NCBI RefSeq assembly: GCF_001315945.1
Contig: NZ_BBBG01000003.1
Span: 116,468 to 180,467 of the forward strand
Direction: 5' to 3'
From: Methanogenium cariaci JCM 10550
GTDB taxonomy: Archaea > Halobacteriota > Methanomicrobia > Methanomicrobiales > Methanomicrobiaceae
Length of the DNA: 64,000 bases
Part shown: piece by piece, positions 11,250 through 20,924 of the stretch
Layout of the letters: each line of letters opens with the position of its first letter
How positions within the stretch are numbered: position 1 is the first letter of the stretch
Program-made: the position numbers and the translations under genes
Notes under the pieces: model-generated
Told to the model about the DNA's origin: nothing
Seen by the model: only the letters and a program-made list of their open reading frames with translations
Databases searched by the model: none

Positions 11250-11571
11250 TCATTCTATCCCATATTCTCCCATCACCCGCGTCCCCAGATACGTCTTCGA
11301 TTCAACATACCGGAATGTTGCAAGCTCTTCCTTTTCAAATCTGGTCCGCTTTTCCAGAGATTCCAGGGTCGGCCATTCCTCAACCCCCGATATAATCCCA
11401 CTCTTCGTTTGACCACCGGCAGTCAATTGTCAGAATAAGTTTCATCCCGCATTCGTCCATCTGCTCGCGGTCCCTCTGCATGAATTGCGCCTTTTTCTCT
11501 TCCGACAGGTCATAATATGCCTCCCTGATCTTTGCGAAATACACTCTGATGATAGGTTTATTCTCGGCCAT
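11250..11571 (-). CDS. Hypothetical protein, 106 residues, one frame break
   Basis: Starts MAENKPIIRVYFAKIREAYY at 11571 and, after a break at 11387, continues EEWPTLESLEKRTRF to a stop at 11250. The break is a C5 run; four Cs give one continuous charged alpha/beta protein. The frame-corrected C-terminus (TYLGTRVMGEYGIE) is clearly coding-like. No family recognised and no membrane segment. The C8 run just before the start codon lies in the leader. Confidence 0.6.
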
Positions 11572-11721
11572 CGTATCCCCCCCCACGTGTCTCAACTTAT
11601 TTCCGTCCCATGAATCCGGTGAAAGATATACGTTTCTGCATGTTTCAGCCCGAAAAGAGTATAAATACAAAACAGCATCTCTCACCCATCGCCTGAAAGG
11701 GGGGGATAGGAGGAAACTGAA

Positions 11722-12500
11722 ATGACAAACCCTGCCGCCGGTATATCGCTCCGCGAAGCTGCAATCATCGCAGGGTTCGGGCTCCTGATCATGACGATTG
11801 TCTATCTCTTCGCGGATTATTTTGTGCTCCGGAGCCTGATCGTGCCGGGAGATGCCGCAGCAACAGCCAATAATATCATGGCCAACGAGGAGCGGTTTCG
11901 CATGGCTGTCTGCAGTATTATCATTGTAATCATTCTTGACCTGCTGGTGGCCTGGGCACTGTATGTCCTCCTCATGCCCGTAAACCAGAGTCTCTCGCTC
12001 CTTATGGCGTGGTTTCGGCTGGTGTATGCCATGATTTTCGCATTCAGTCTGATCTTTCTGGTAATGGTGCTGCTCCTTTTGAGCGGTGCTGACTATCTGA
12101 CCGTCTTTGAAACCGATCAGCTCCATGCTCAGGTGATGTTCTCTCTCAATATGTTCCGTGAAAGCTGGGCCATTGGATTAGTATTTTTTGGCCTCCATCT
12201 CGTCCTCCTCGGGTATCTGGTTTTTAAATCAGACTACATCCCCCCCGGAATTCTGGGCATCCTGTTAATCGTTGCCGGTCTCAGCTATCTGGTAGATACT
12301 GTTGGCACGGTGCTGTTCCCCGACTTCAATCTGCCAATCAGCCGGATTGCGGGGGGGTGGGGGGGGAACTGGTGTTTCTGTTCTGGCTTTTGCTGAAAGG
12401 ACGGAACATACCCGAAATGATAAATCCGGATGAGCCCCTGCATAGAAAAAAACAAAGGCCGGGGGGGATGAGCCGACCAGAACACCAAAGCCCGAATTGA
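11722..12500 (+). CDS. DUF4386 family integral membrane protein, frame-disturbed near 3' end
   Basis: Six or so membrane helices (for example IIAGFGLLIMTIVYLFADYF, ICSIIIVIILDLLVAWALYV-like and ILGILLIVAGLSYLVDTVG blocks), matching the DUF4386 family of about 220-240 residues; function unknown. ATG 11722 follows a strong SD (AGGAGGAAA). The frame is lost at 12351-12366 in two adjoining G runs of 7 and 8, after which GELVFLFWLLLKGRN and a hydrophilic tail continue to a stop near 12500. C7 at 12240 adds one Pro. Confidence 0.75.
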
Positions 12501-12710
12501 AGAAGAGTAGAGATAATAACCGGGATGAACTCAATCGCAATTGCGTGGACCGATCCTGACATTCGATTCCATCGCGGTCACTTGTTTACACCACAAATAC
12601 CCCCCCTTAGATAATACAACCCATTCCCATCCGGTATACAGGAGAACGGGATTATTTCCCGGCACTCTTTAGCCCTGACACCAAATACAAAAAAAGAGGA
12701 ATCGTTCACT

Positions 12711-12993
12711 TCAGGATTGTTTATCCCAGAATTCTTCCGCCTCGGTCTCCATTTTTTCGAGCCTTTCGTAATAGTCGGGGAATTCATTCAGATGAGCAAG
12801 GGCAATCTTCCCGGTCATCAGGGGGATCGTCACCCGTCACGTTTGTGCCGGGGGGGTCTGTCAGCCCGTGTTCCAGCTCCACGTTCATTCCCGCCGTAAA
12901 TTCCTCGACGGAAAATTTGTCCCATCTGATTCCGAGTTTTTCCCCCCCGATTTCCTTGCCTTCGGTTGTTGTGAATGTCTTTTTACCGCTCAT
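12711..12993 (-). CDS. DUF5661 family protein, one frame break
   Basis: Small soluble protein beginning MSGKKTFTTTEGKEIG, with GIRWDKFSVEEFTAGMNVELEHG and, after a frame change at 12822, TGKIALAHLNEFPDYYERL and EAEEFWDKQS. This combination matches DUF5661, a small family of unknown role often seen in genomes with many transferred genes. The break is a C5 run (minus strand) where four Cs restore the frame; the C7 run at 12850 adds one Pro. Length about 93 residues. Confidence 0.75.
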
Positions 12994-13225
12994 AAACCTA
13001 CTCCGTTTTTTTAAGGATGTGACTATGGGGGGGAGATATACCTGTTGCCTCCAAACCACCCGATGAAACGGACGAAACGGACGAGGTCGTTTTTTGAACA
13101 GAGGAACACTCCGCAGGGTTCTGTAATATCCGGCTTCTCATAGTAAAGGAAGACCATTGGATTATTGAAAAATCAGTTTGGCTGCCATACGGCTATTATC
13201 AGGCCCCGGCCCCGTATCTTCCTGT

Positions 13226-13369
13226 TTAGGAAAACAGATCCGGTATCTTGAACAGTATGAGCAGTATCCCTGACACAATACAGGCCAACCCGACGTTATG
13301 ACAGCACCGGCTATCCCGTGTGCAGAGAATCACGCCAACGACGAAAACGAGAATGAGAATCGGAATCAT
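13226..13369 (-). CDS. Small two-helix membrane protein (tentative)
   Basis: 47 residues, MIPILILVFVVGVILC then a short Cys/Arg loop (TRDSRCCHN) and a second hydrophobic helix ending KIPDLFS. The hydrophobic pattern looks real, but there is no clear RBS (a G7 run precedes the start) and no family is known. The stretch 12994-13225 holds nothing else I can support. Confidence 0.4.
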   Translation of the reverse strand: MIPILILVFVVGVILCTRDSRCCHNVGLACIVSGILLILFKIPDLFS

Positions 13370-13561
13370 GTGCAGCCCCCCCGAATAGTAACTGGGGGGG
13401 TGGGGGGGTTGGCCTTGTGTATATCGGAATGATATTTTTGCTCCGGGAAGAGCAATGATACAAATATCCGGGTATGCAGATCCTGCATCCAAAGAGAACA
13501 GCTCATCTCCACTCCCTGCAGGTGAGGCTTTTATGAGACTGTAGTAACACTAAGAAAACCT

Positions 13562-14817
13562 ATGGAACCTCTCTTTCACAGATGCACAGCATACCTGCAC
13601 AAACTCTGTAACGAAATACCGGAAAGATGCGTCGGCAGTAGCGGCAACAGAAGGGCCACTCATTTTTTTGAAACAGAGATATCATCATTCGGCTGGGATA
13701 CCGAGCTGCAGGAATTTGATGCGATTGACTGGGAAGACGGGGGGAGCGATTCTCACCTCTCAGGGACTGAGTTTTGAAGTGCAGGTGAGTCCCTACTCTC
13801 TGGGGGTGCGACGTTGAATCAGAGCTTGTTTGCGCTTCATGCGTAGAGGAACTGGCACAGCTGAAACCCGGCGGGAAGATCCTTCTTCTGTATGGCGACA
13901 TTGCCCGCGAACCGCTCATGCCGAAGCATTTCGTCTTCTATAACCCCCCCATAGAGCATCAGCGGATCATCTCCCTTCTTGAGAAAGGCAACCCCCCCGC
14001 AGCCATACTCTGTGCCACCGAACGAAACCCCCCGCCCTTGCCGGAGGGGGGTATATCCGTCCCCCCCCTGATTGAAGACGGGGATTTTGATATCCCGTCG
14101 GTCTATATGACAGATGCAGAAGGAAGAAGGCTGTTGCCTGATGAAGGAACAACCGTTGCACTAAAATCCCTGTCCCGGCGTATTCCGGGGAAAGGCCATA
14201 ATGTTGTTGCCAGAAAAGGGAAAAACCCATGCGGGCGAATCGTAATCACGGCACATATTGACGCAAAGAAAGGGACGCCCGGTGCGACGGACAACGCAAC
14301 CGGTGTGGTTGTGCTCCTGCTCCTGGCAAAACTGCTGGCGGATGATACCGGAGACCGGCAGATTGAGATTGTGGCTTTGAATGGGGGGGAGGATCATTAC
14401 GCCGTTCCCGGACAGATGCTCTACATGAGCAAAAACAAAGACCGGTTTCAGGAAATCCTTTTCAACATCAATATTGACGGGGGGGCGGGATATAAAGAAG
14501 GGAAATCCGCATTTTCGTTCTATGGTTTACCTGAAGAGATAGAACAGAACGCCCGCGAGGTATTCCGTACATATGACGGGATGACCGAGGGTGTTCAGTG
14601 GCCGCAGGGAGACCACAGTCTTTTTGTTCAGCAGGGCCGCCCTGCCATTGCGATATCGTCACAATGGGTTACGGAAAATATCGCCAGTCAGGAGATCACC
14701 CATACGCCGAAAGATACTCCCGCGATTGTTGATTGCCGGAACGTGGTTGAGATCGCAGAAGCACTCCATCAGCTTGTCAGGAAATACGGAACAGATCCGA
14801 CAGATTGTTTCACCTGA
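13562..14817 (+). CDS. M28 family zinc aminopeptidase, frame-interrupted
   Basis: Metallopeptidase of about 415 residues. Seen: a PA-like N-terminal region (SFGWDTELQEFDAIDW, then LLYGDIA and HFVFYN), zinc-binding TAHIDAKKGTPGATDNATG (about 14247-14305), catalytic-Glu motif NGEDHY, and FNINIDGAGY. Frame changes at 13738 (G6 for G5) and 13801 (G5 for G4) split the N-terminus. A trio of runs at 14028, 14045 and 14061 is each two bases too long and together preserves the frame while scrambling about ten residues. G7 runs turn NGED into NGGED and IDGAG into IDGGAG. Probably cytoplasmic; substrate unknown. Confidence 0.82.
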
Positions 14818-14987
14818 ACTTCGGGTGATCCCTGCCCGAATATTTTTTTGAATGTCCGGGGGGGACGGTTTCCATTCTCCCATGATCAAAAAAGAAGGAA
14901 TCAGGACTCCGGGGGGGATACCTTTTTCCGCTAACTGATATCCACAATTACCATTAATTTAAAATAATCAAACAGGGAGATTAGCTT

Positions 14988-15192
14988 ATGAAATTACGTG
15001 TTATTCTTGAACCCAGTGAAGAGGGGGGATATACGGTGTTTGTACCGGGGACTTCCCGGCTGTATCAGTGAAGGGATACACAAAGAAGATGCATTACACA
15101 ATATCAGGGAAGCTATCACTCTTTATCTGGAACCCATAGAAGACGATGCGATTTTCAGTGATACTGCCGAGCAGATTGAGATTGCGGTATGA
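14988..15192 (+). CDS. hicB: HicB family antitoxin, one frame break
   Basis: Partial RNase H-fold antitoxin: LRVILEPSEEGGYTVFVPG at the N-terminus, then LPGCISEGIHKEDALHNI after a frame change at 15047, where four Gs stand for the expected three. The EEGGYTV...LPGC pattern is diagnostic of HicB. About 67 residues; it blocks the HicA toxin and usually represses the operon. ATG 14988 is preceded by AGGGAG. It overlaps hicA by four bases. The order hicB-hicA is the reverse of the textbook E. coli order but common. Confidence 0.85.
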
Positions 15193-15411
15193 ACCATATG
15201 CCCGGTCTGAATTATGACAAACTCATCGTTGTTCTTCAAAGAGATGGATGGGTCGTTGTCCGTCAGCGGGGCAGTCATATTCGTATGCAAAAACACACGC
15301 AGACAGAAACTCTGAAGCTGACGGTTCCGGCACATCAATCAAACGATCTACCTGTCACACATCCTAAAGCAGGCTCATATGACGGTTGAAGAGCTGAATG
15401 AATTAATATAG
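15189..15411 (+). CDS. hicA: HicA family mRNA-interferase toxin, frame-interrupted
   Basis: dsRBD-like toxin of about 74 residues: YDKLIVVLQRDGWVVVRQRGSHIRM carries the conserved G-S-H with its catalytic His, then LKLTVPAH. The C-terminus HILKQAHMTVEELNELI is out of frame. Restoring one base before 15343 and one C at about 15351 gives the usual K-R-x-T-L-x-x-I-L-K-Q end. If the breaks are real, the toxin is dead; given the break pattern in this window I think it is intact. Confidence 0.82.
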
Positions 15412-15468
15412 CTTCTGCCCGAACCTTTTTTACAATATCCTCTTCTTTCCGAAATTTCGCTGAACAAA

Positions 15469-16725
15469 TCACTGCAGGTATTTGATCAGGGATTTCAGTT
15501 CTTCCCGGCCTTTCGAATTGTATTTGATCAGGGACGTTAACTCCTTGCGCACGTCCGGATGCAATTTCACGATTTCCCGGATGATCTGAAGCACCGAGAA
15601 CTCCGTTACCTGAAGGTTTTTGACCGAGTTTAACACCGCGTTCAGAACCTCATCATCAAGCGTGATGAAAAATTCTTTCATCCGGTAGTTCCGGGCCAGC
15701 TCCCTGCCCAGAGCGGCATTTCTCCAGGTCGTGTCATAACTCATCAGACACGCTTTCGAACAGTCTTCCTGTCTGATTGCCGCTGTGGCGACCTCTGCGG
15801 CCAGCCTGCCGGTGTACATGGCATGGTAGATACCGCCGCCGGTCATCGGATCACTCAGCCGGGCCGCGTCACCGACAATTAAAAGCCCGTCTGCAACCGT
15901 GCATTCGAGGGGGGGTTTACAGACCGAAACACCCCCCATGATGAGTTCCATCTTCTTACCTTCGGAGAATTTCTCCCGTACAAATGCATCCAGATAGTCT
16001 CTCGCACGGCAGCCTTCACCGGACCTGCTGCCCATAATCCCGATGCCCACATTTGCGGTGCCCTCTCCCTTCGGGAAGATCCAGACATATCCGCCCGGTG
16101 CGATGTCATTGCCGAGATAAATGACCGTCTCATCGGCATTGATATCGATATTGGTCATCAGATACTGGGCACAGGTCTCAAGTTCACGCATCGGGACGGT
16201 GGAGTTGATCCCGCACCAGCGGGCAAACTTTGATTCAACGCCGTCCGCTGCGATCACGACACTCGCATAGATATCCTGTTCCCCCCCGCCGTCGTGCCAA
16301 ACCCGTGCACCCTGCACGACACCATCTGTTATAATGGCATCCACCGCACGGGTCTTCACATAGATTTCCGCACCGGCTCCGGCCGCCATCGCGATCAGAT
16401 CCCGGTCAAAGACTTTGCGATCGAGTACATACCCCACTTCTTTTCTGGTGACCGCCGAGTCAAGAACGACCTTCCGGTTGTCCGGGGGGGCCACGATCAC
16501 TGCCTGTCTGATCTGTGCGGAGACCCATTTCGTGTCGAGTTCGTCGAAAAATTCGTGGATCATATCCTCTCCGATCCCCCCCTCGGCGCAGCGCAGCGGC
16601 ACACCGATGGCCGGGCGCTTCTCAATCAGGCAGACCGAGAGACCGTTCTCGGCCGCGGTTTTTGCCGCAAGGGCACCGCCGGGGGGGCCGCCTCCGATGA
16701 CCAGCAGATCATAATGACTCTTCAT
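15469..16725 (-). CDS. Geranylgeranyl reductase family protein (archaeal lipid saturation)
   Basis: FAD-dependent reductase, 418 residues, intact frame. Seen: N-terminal FAD-binding YDLLVIGGGP(P)GGALAAK, CAEG(G)IGEDM near residue 46, GYVLDRKVFDRDL, GGYVWIFPKGEGTANVGIG, and the second FAD motif LLIVGDAARLSDPMTGGGI. These match digeranylgeranylglycerophospholipid reductase, which saturates the isoprenoid chains of archaeal membrane lipids. Three 7-base runs insert Pro or Gly relative to family consensus, one directly inside the FAD GxGxxG motif. The gene ends in two similar Leu/Lys segments (LTSLIKYNSKGREELKSLIKYLQ, split around the middle Lys-Gly). Confidence 0.88.
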   Translation of the reverse strand: MKSHYDLLVIGGGPPGGALAAKTAAENGLSVCLIEKRPAIGVPLRCAEGGIGEDMIHEFFDELDTKWVSAQIRQAVIVAPPDNRKVVLDSAVTRKEVGYVLDRKVFDRDLIAMAAGAGAEIYVKTRAVDAIITDGVVQGARVWHDGGGEQDIYASVVIAADGVESKFARWCGINSTVPMRELETCAQYLMTNIDINADETVIYLGNDIAPGGYVWIFPKGEGTANVGIGIMGSRSGEGCRARDYLDAFVREKFSEGKKMELIMGGVSVCKPPLECTVADGLLIVGDAARLSDPMTGGGIYHAMYTGRLAAEVATAAIRQEDCSKACLMSYDTTWRNAALGRELARNYRMKEFFITLDDEVLNAVLNSVKNLQVTEFSVLQIIREIVKLHPDVRKELTSLIKYNSKGREELKSLIKYLQ

Positions 16726-16940
16726 CCGTGTTCTCCCCCCCTGTATCAGATGGACATATCGTGCCGGACCGTCTTCAACAGGGAAAATGTATTGGCAGGA
16801 ATATATATTATTTTGTGCAGCCCGATTTTCCGCAGATGTTTACTATCGCACTGCATGGTATCTTTCTTAAGGGCAGGGCTTCTCTAATACTAGATCCTGA
16901 TCGTCTGCCTAGCGGGGTGAGTTTGATCAAAGAGGATGTT

Positions 16941-17514
16941 ATGCAGGAAGAATCATACTACGATGAAGTTTTTGAAGCACGGGATTATGCCGACAAAGGA
17001 TTCAGCGGCAGGGAGTTTGAGTCATGTGTCTTTAAGGACTGTAACTTTTCCAACAGCAATCTGTCACAGAATGAGTTCATGGACTGTCAGTTTCATGCCT
17101 GCAATATGACCATGGCTAATGTTGAAAATACCTGTCTGAAACATGTCGATTTCATCGACTGCAAACTGACCGGCGTTGACTTTGGTTCCTGCAATAATTT
17201 TCTGTTTGCCGTGAACTTCAAAAACTGCCGTCTGGATTACTCGGTATTTTTCAACAATGCATTGCGGAAGACCATATTTAAAGACTGTATAATACAAGAG
17301 ACGGCGTTCACCAATTCGAATCTGTCCGGGGGCACGGTTTCAGAACTGTGATCTGCACCGTACGGCGTTTCACGGGAATAATCTGACCCGTGCGGATTTT
17401 ACCACATCCTACAACTACTCTCTCAATCCGGAGAAAAACAGAGTTTATAAAGCAACGTTTTCCTTTCCCGGAGTGATGGGGTTGCTGGATACGTATGACA
17501 TTATCGTCAAATGA
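16941..17514 (+). CDS. Pentapeptide repeat protein, one frame break
   Basis: Right-handed quadrilateral beta-helix protein: successive five-residue units of the type A(D/N)Lxx / xF such as FSGREFESCVFKDCNF, SNLSQNEFMDCQF, CKLTGVDFGSCN, and after the break FQNCDLHRTAFHGNNL. About 190 residues. The Cys-rich versions resemble Qnr-like gyrase-protecting proteins, but no specific target can be assigned. ATG 16941 chosen (GAGGATGTT ahead); an upstream start at 16728 reads through non-coding-like sequence. The break at 17331 is a G5 run where four Gs restore the frame. Confidence 0.8.
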
Positions 17515-17557
17515 TCTCTGGCTGACCCGGTATTCCGGGTCAAAATTCTGCCCATAC

Positions 17558-17695
17558 GCAATACTTAAATATCTCCCAAAACCGGCCAAAAAACGCATCC
17601 ACACAGACGGCCGGAGCAGGCCTTTCTCACCCGGAGACACCCTATCCATCCTTTCAAAAAAGTGATGAATAGCGCCCGCTTATTAGTCTGCAATC
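17558..17695. repeat. Intergenic element, copy B of 6965-7125
   Basis: Aligns with 6965-7125 (shared ACTTAAATA, CCAAAAC, ACAGACGGCCGGAGC, GGCCTTTCTC, TATTAGTCT) but lacks the C7/C8 runs. The rest of 17515-17941 holds no gene I can support; it has a G8 run at 17797 and must contain the methyltransferase promoter. Confidence 0.6.
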
Positions 17696-17941
17696 ACCCG
17701 TCATTTCAGGAAATAAACGGCAAAAATACCGTGGATTTCCGGCAGCAGAATTGATCCGAAAATACGCTTATATTATGCCCCGATTCCTTTAAACAGGGGG
17801 GGGTGAAAGACAGGAGATCATGGGTGATCAAAGAGAAAGATCGGGGTCGGCAAACGGACTCCCGTCGAAATTTCTCCGTCCCCCCCTGATCTGCTTCCGG
17901 GAGTATCGCAACAGAGATATCTCCGTATCACGAAGAGGAGC

Positions 17942-18665
17942 ATGAACGAAGTACGGGAGAGAGATATGACAACAAACAATGAGCAGAGCGCAGACATGCA
18001 GTGGAACACCGAAAAACGGGCCGCACACTACGATGATCTGGCCGCCCGGACCATTCCCGACCGGGATCTATTCTACCGAACCGTCACCGACGCTCTCCCG
18101 GATGAGAGCGAACACGTGCTCGAACTCGGCTGCGGCACCGGTCTTCTCACCGCACGCATATGTAGCACCCACCCGAAGCTGCCGTCATCTGCATCGATAG
18201 TTCTCCCGCGATGCTCGCCGTCGCCCGACAAAAACCGGAACTGGCCGGTGTCACCTGGATAACGGGGGGGGATATCAGGGACTCCTGGCCCCCCTGGTCC
18301 CTTTGATGCCGTGATGAGCACCTTCTGCCTCATCGTACTTGAACCCGATGGGCAGCGTATGGTGCTCAGGCAGGCATACGATCGGCTCCGCATGGGAGGC
18401 GTCTACATCACCGGATGTGTCGTGAGGCCCGCAGACGTGGAGGAAGAGCTGCGCCAGCTGGCCCGCTGGGAGACATTTATGGAGGATGCGGGCCTTGACC
18501 CGGAAGATATCCGGGAGCAGCGTGCCTCATGGGACGGGGGCACGGGAAAGCATCCACACCCCCCCGGACGGGTTCCGGGAGATGCTCGGAGACGCGGGCT
18601 TCACCTCCATCCGGTGCCCGTACCATCGCGGCTTGTATGCCGTCTTCGTCGGGGGGGTACGGTGA
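17942..18665 (+). CDS. Class I SAM-dependent methyltransferase, frame-interrupted
   Basis: Rossmann methyltransferase of about 240 residues: motif I VLELGCGTGLLTA, a motif II-like VICIDSSPAMLAVARQKPEL, GDIRDSW, and PFDAVMSTFCLIVLEP before LRMGGVYITG. Start ATG 17942 follows GAGGAG. Frame changes: near 18173 (CCC for CCCC), 18288 (C6 for C5), and in the G runs at 18536-18548. The corrected end reads MLGDAGFTSIRCPYHRGLYAVF. Substrate unknown. The YkgJ-type cysteine protein follows after about 50 bases. Confidence 0.75.
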
Positions 18666-18717
18666 GAGGGCAGGCACATATCTTATCCGTGTCGATGGGA
18701 AATATCCAATCATGATA

Positions 18718-19228
18718 ATGCACGATATCCTTCCGGGGGCCGGTTGCCATCGCCTGTGAATGCGTTCAGTGCGGCAACTGCTGCAGTAACATGAATCTCG
18801 TTCATACCATCACCGAAGACCGGGGCGACAACACCTTTGTTGTCTACAACTACTATTCCGGAGAGGTAACGGAAGTCCGGGTCGATGCGGACAAGACTGC
18901 CCTCTACGAAGATACACGCAGTCTGGAGAACCTGCCGGACGCATGCCCGTTCCTGCGGTTTGATACGGAAGGCAAGGCGTGGTGCACGGTACACCTGACC
19001 CGGCCGGAGATCTGCCGTGATTACTGCTGCTGGCGCCTGCTCATTTATGATGCACAGGGCAGACGGGCCGGTCGGGTGCTATATCAGCGCACCTTTGTTC
19101 CGGATACTGCTGAACTCGGCAGGCTCTGGGAAGAGGAGAAACCGAAACTCTCCGGGCTTACTGACCGGGAATGGGATGTGGCCGTCATTGGTTTTCTCAC
19201 GAAAGCCGGATACCGTGTGCGGCAGTAG
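18718..19228 (+). CDS. YkgJ family cysteine cluster protein, one frame break
   Basis: Putative metal-cluster protein. With ATG 18718 and the G5 run at 18735 read as four, the N-terminus is MHDILPGPVAIACECVQC, giving the family cluster C-x3-C-x2-C-x2-CC (CECVQCGNCC). The C-terminal half has CPFLRFDTEGKAWCTVHLTRPEICRDYCCW, the second Cys cluster (quoted in two parts: CPFL..., RPEICRDYCC). About 170 residues. YkgJ proteins likely bind zinc or Fe-S; the role is unproven. The later ATG 18791 would drop the first cluster, so I prefer the upstream start. Confidence 0.75.
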
Positions 19229-19732
19229 CTGGAAAAAAGAGGGAAGAGACTGTTTGCCTTCAGCATCCTCTTAAACCTCTTTGCCGCCGCCGGTGAGGAG
19301 ATTGGCTGGCGTGGTCTCCTCGTCCCCGAACTGGCCCGGTTCATGGGGGGGTTTACCGAGCTGGCTCTCCTGAGCGGTGCGATATGGGCCGCCTGGCACA
19401 TGCCCGTCGTCCTTTTCTCGACCTATAACGGTGCGGGCCCCCTCTGGTACTCGCTCCTGATGTTCATCCCCTCCGTCATGGGTGCGGGTCTCATCCTTGC
19501 CTGGCTCCGGCTCCGGTCAGGAAGTGTGATTCCCGCCATCCTCTTCCACGGTTTCTGGAACTACTTTATCCAGAGTTTCTATCCGGCCCTGACCGTTCAG
19601 ACACCCCCCCCGTCCGATATGATGCTGGGGGAGTTTGGCTGGGCCTCTGCTGCCACCTATATCCTGCTGGCCCTGGTCTTCTGGCACTTCCGCACCCGTC
19701 TGCCGGAGAGTTATACCAAAGAGATATCCTAA
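19229..19732 (+). pseudogene. CPBP intramembrane protease, N-terminus missing
   Basis: C-terminal two thirds of a CPBP (Abi/Rce1-type) membrane protease: catalytic EEIGWRGLL (about 19291), second motif AAWHMPVVLF, third HGFWNYF, with hydrophobic helices between. The same frame is closed immediately upstream by the YkgJ stop codon and no start codon lies before the catalytic Glu pair, so the usual 80-120 N-terminal residues with two or more helices are absent. Either a deletion fused the end of ykgJ to this gene, or sequence was lost in assembly. G7 at 19345 and C8 at 19603 add residues. Confidence 0.65.
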
Positions 19733-19968
19733 ACCGGGGGATATCCGGGAATTCGATGAGTATGAAATCGTATTCCCGGATCTGTGAGAGATCATGCCGC
19801 CGGGATCGCGGAACAGTCTGTCAGTGCTGAATGGACGAATGTACTTCCCATATGCTAATAACAGAATCCGGAAATTATGCCTTTTCCGGGGAGGGATATC
19901 ATTTCCGGCATCTGAGAATCCTCCATTTTCCTCTGCTCACATGCCTGTCTGGCATATTTGTATATATC

Positions 19969-19976
19969 AGAATCGG
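19969..19976 (+). promoter_or_regulatory. TATA box of first PEF-CTERM gene
   Basis: GTATATAT about 95 bases before the start codon, identical in the second copy (21067), in a conserved block ending AGAATCGGTTAA. This implies a leader of about 70 bases. Confidence 0.5.
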
Positions 19977-20067
19977 TTAACAGGTGGCGCACATGTGAAA
20001 CGGTGTTTGAATGTCCTAAAACAGGATTTCACCGGTTTTGCGTGTAATTGAGTGGAGGTATGAAAAA

Positions 20068-20697
20068 ATGAAAAAACTATTTGTAGCACTCCTGGTTGCC
20101 GCCCTTTGTATGGTGGCACCGGCTGTTGCACTGGAATGGAGCGATCTTCCCACCGCCGATCTGGTTCTGATCGACGGCGAATATCCGCCTGGTGAACTGT
20201 GTGGAACCTACTTTGATGTGTATCTGTTTGAAGACGATGTCTATCCTGGATGGTGTGTCGATACAGTGACCACTTCAATCAAGGACGAATGGTATGAGGC
20301 CTGCCTTTCTTCCACCATCGGAGTATCCGAAGAGTGGAACATGGTAAACTGGATCCTTAACAACAGGGGGGGAGATATTCCATTTGGAGAGACCCAGGCA
20401 GCCATCTGGATGATACTTGGTCAGGAAATCCCGTCAGAGTATGCTGACTGGGACAACATTGTTTCAGCGACCCTCGCTGCTGAGGCTTCTGAGCACTGGG
20501 ATTATATCCCCCCCGGATGTGATGATGTCGGAGCAGTCCTTGTTGAAGCGTGCATGTATGAGGGCCAGGTGCTTATCATCGAATTACCCCCCCTGGAACC
20601 CTGCCCACCACCTGTTCCTGAATTCCCAACAATGATGATCCCGGTCTTCCTTGTCGGCAGTGTACTGGTTGCAGCCAGTGTTCTGAGGAAAGAGTAA
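20068..20697 (+). CDS. PEF-CTERM surface protein, copy 1
   Basis: 209 residues, intact. Signal peptide MKKLFVALLVAALCMVAPAVA, a Cys-poor secreted domain (EWSDLPTADLVLIDGEYPP, GTYFDVYLFEDDVYPGWCVD, WNMVNWILNNR), and a C-terminal PVPEFPTMMIPVF-helix-RKE tail. This tripartite tail is the archaeal PEF-CTERM signal processed by an archaeosortase, so the protein should be exported, cut and attached to a lipid at the cell surface. No archaeosortase gene is in the window. The GGAGGT SD abuts an ATGAAAAAATGA mini-frame; spacing favours the second ATG (20068). In-frame 7-base runs at 20365, 20507 and 20586. Confidence 0.85.
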   Translation: MKKLFVALLVAALCMVAPAVALEWSDLPTADLVLIDGEYPPGELCGTYFDVYLFEDDVYPGWCVDTVTTSIKDEWYEACLSSTIGVSEEWNMVNWILNNRGGDIPFGETQAAIWMILGQEIPSEYADWDNIVSATLAAEASEHWDYIPPGCDDVGAVLVEACMYEGQVLIIELPPLEPCPPPVPEFPTMMIPVFLVGSVLVAASVLRKE

Positions 20698-20924
20698 GAC
20701 AGGATTCATCTCATTTCATCTTTCTTTTTTACCATCCGGTTCCCGTTTGACTGGAATGGATACGGCAAACTGTTTCTTCATCCAAACACCATCCGTCCCA
20801 AACCGGGGGGGGAATGTCAGGTCGGTTACGGGGGGGGCAGATATGCCGTGGAGTGGAACGGATTCAGCAGAAATATTCAGGACAGTATCGGGGTAATGCA
20901 CATCGTTGTTTCCGCTGAACCGTC

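Larger units (their letters stand above)
19800..20700 (+). repeat. Tandem duplication unit 1 (promoter plus PEF-CTERM gene)
   Basis: Direct duplicate of about 20925-21800, including 250 bases upstream of the gene. Shared upstream blocks: GTGCTGAATGGACGAAT, CATAATCCGGAA-like, CCTCTGCTCACAT, GTCTGGCATAT, TATATATCAGAATCGGTTAA and TGTAATTGAGTGGAGGT. The leader is more diverged than the signal-peptide coding part. Confidence 0.8.

Noticed and set aside
11380-12126. 248-codon minus-strand frame opposite the DUF4386 gene
   Set aside because: Its first two thirds are the antisense of a clear membrane protein gene; only the last 63 codons (from ATG 11571) are real.
16728-16940. Start of the pentapeptide protein at 16728
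   Set aside because: The first 71 codons from this ATG contain no repeat pattern and begin inside a C7 run; ATG 16941 fits the family and has an SD.
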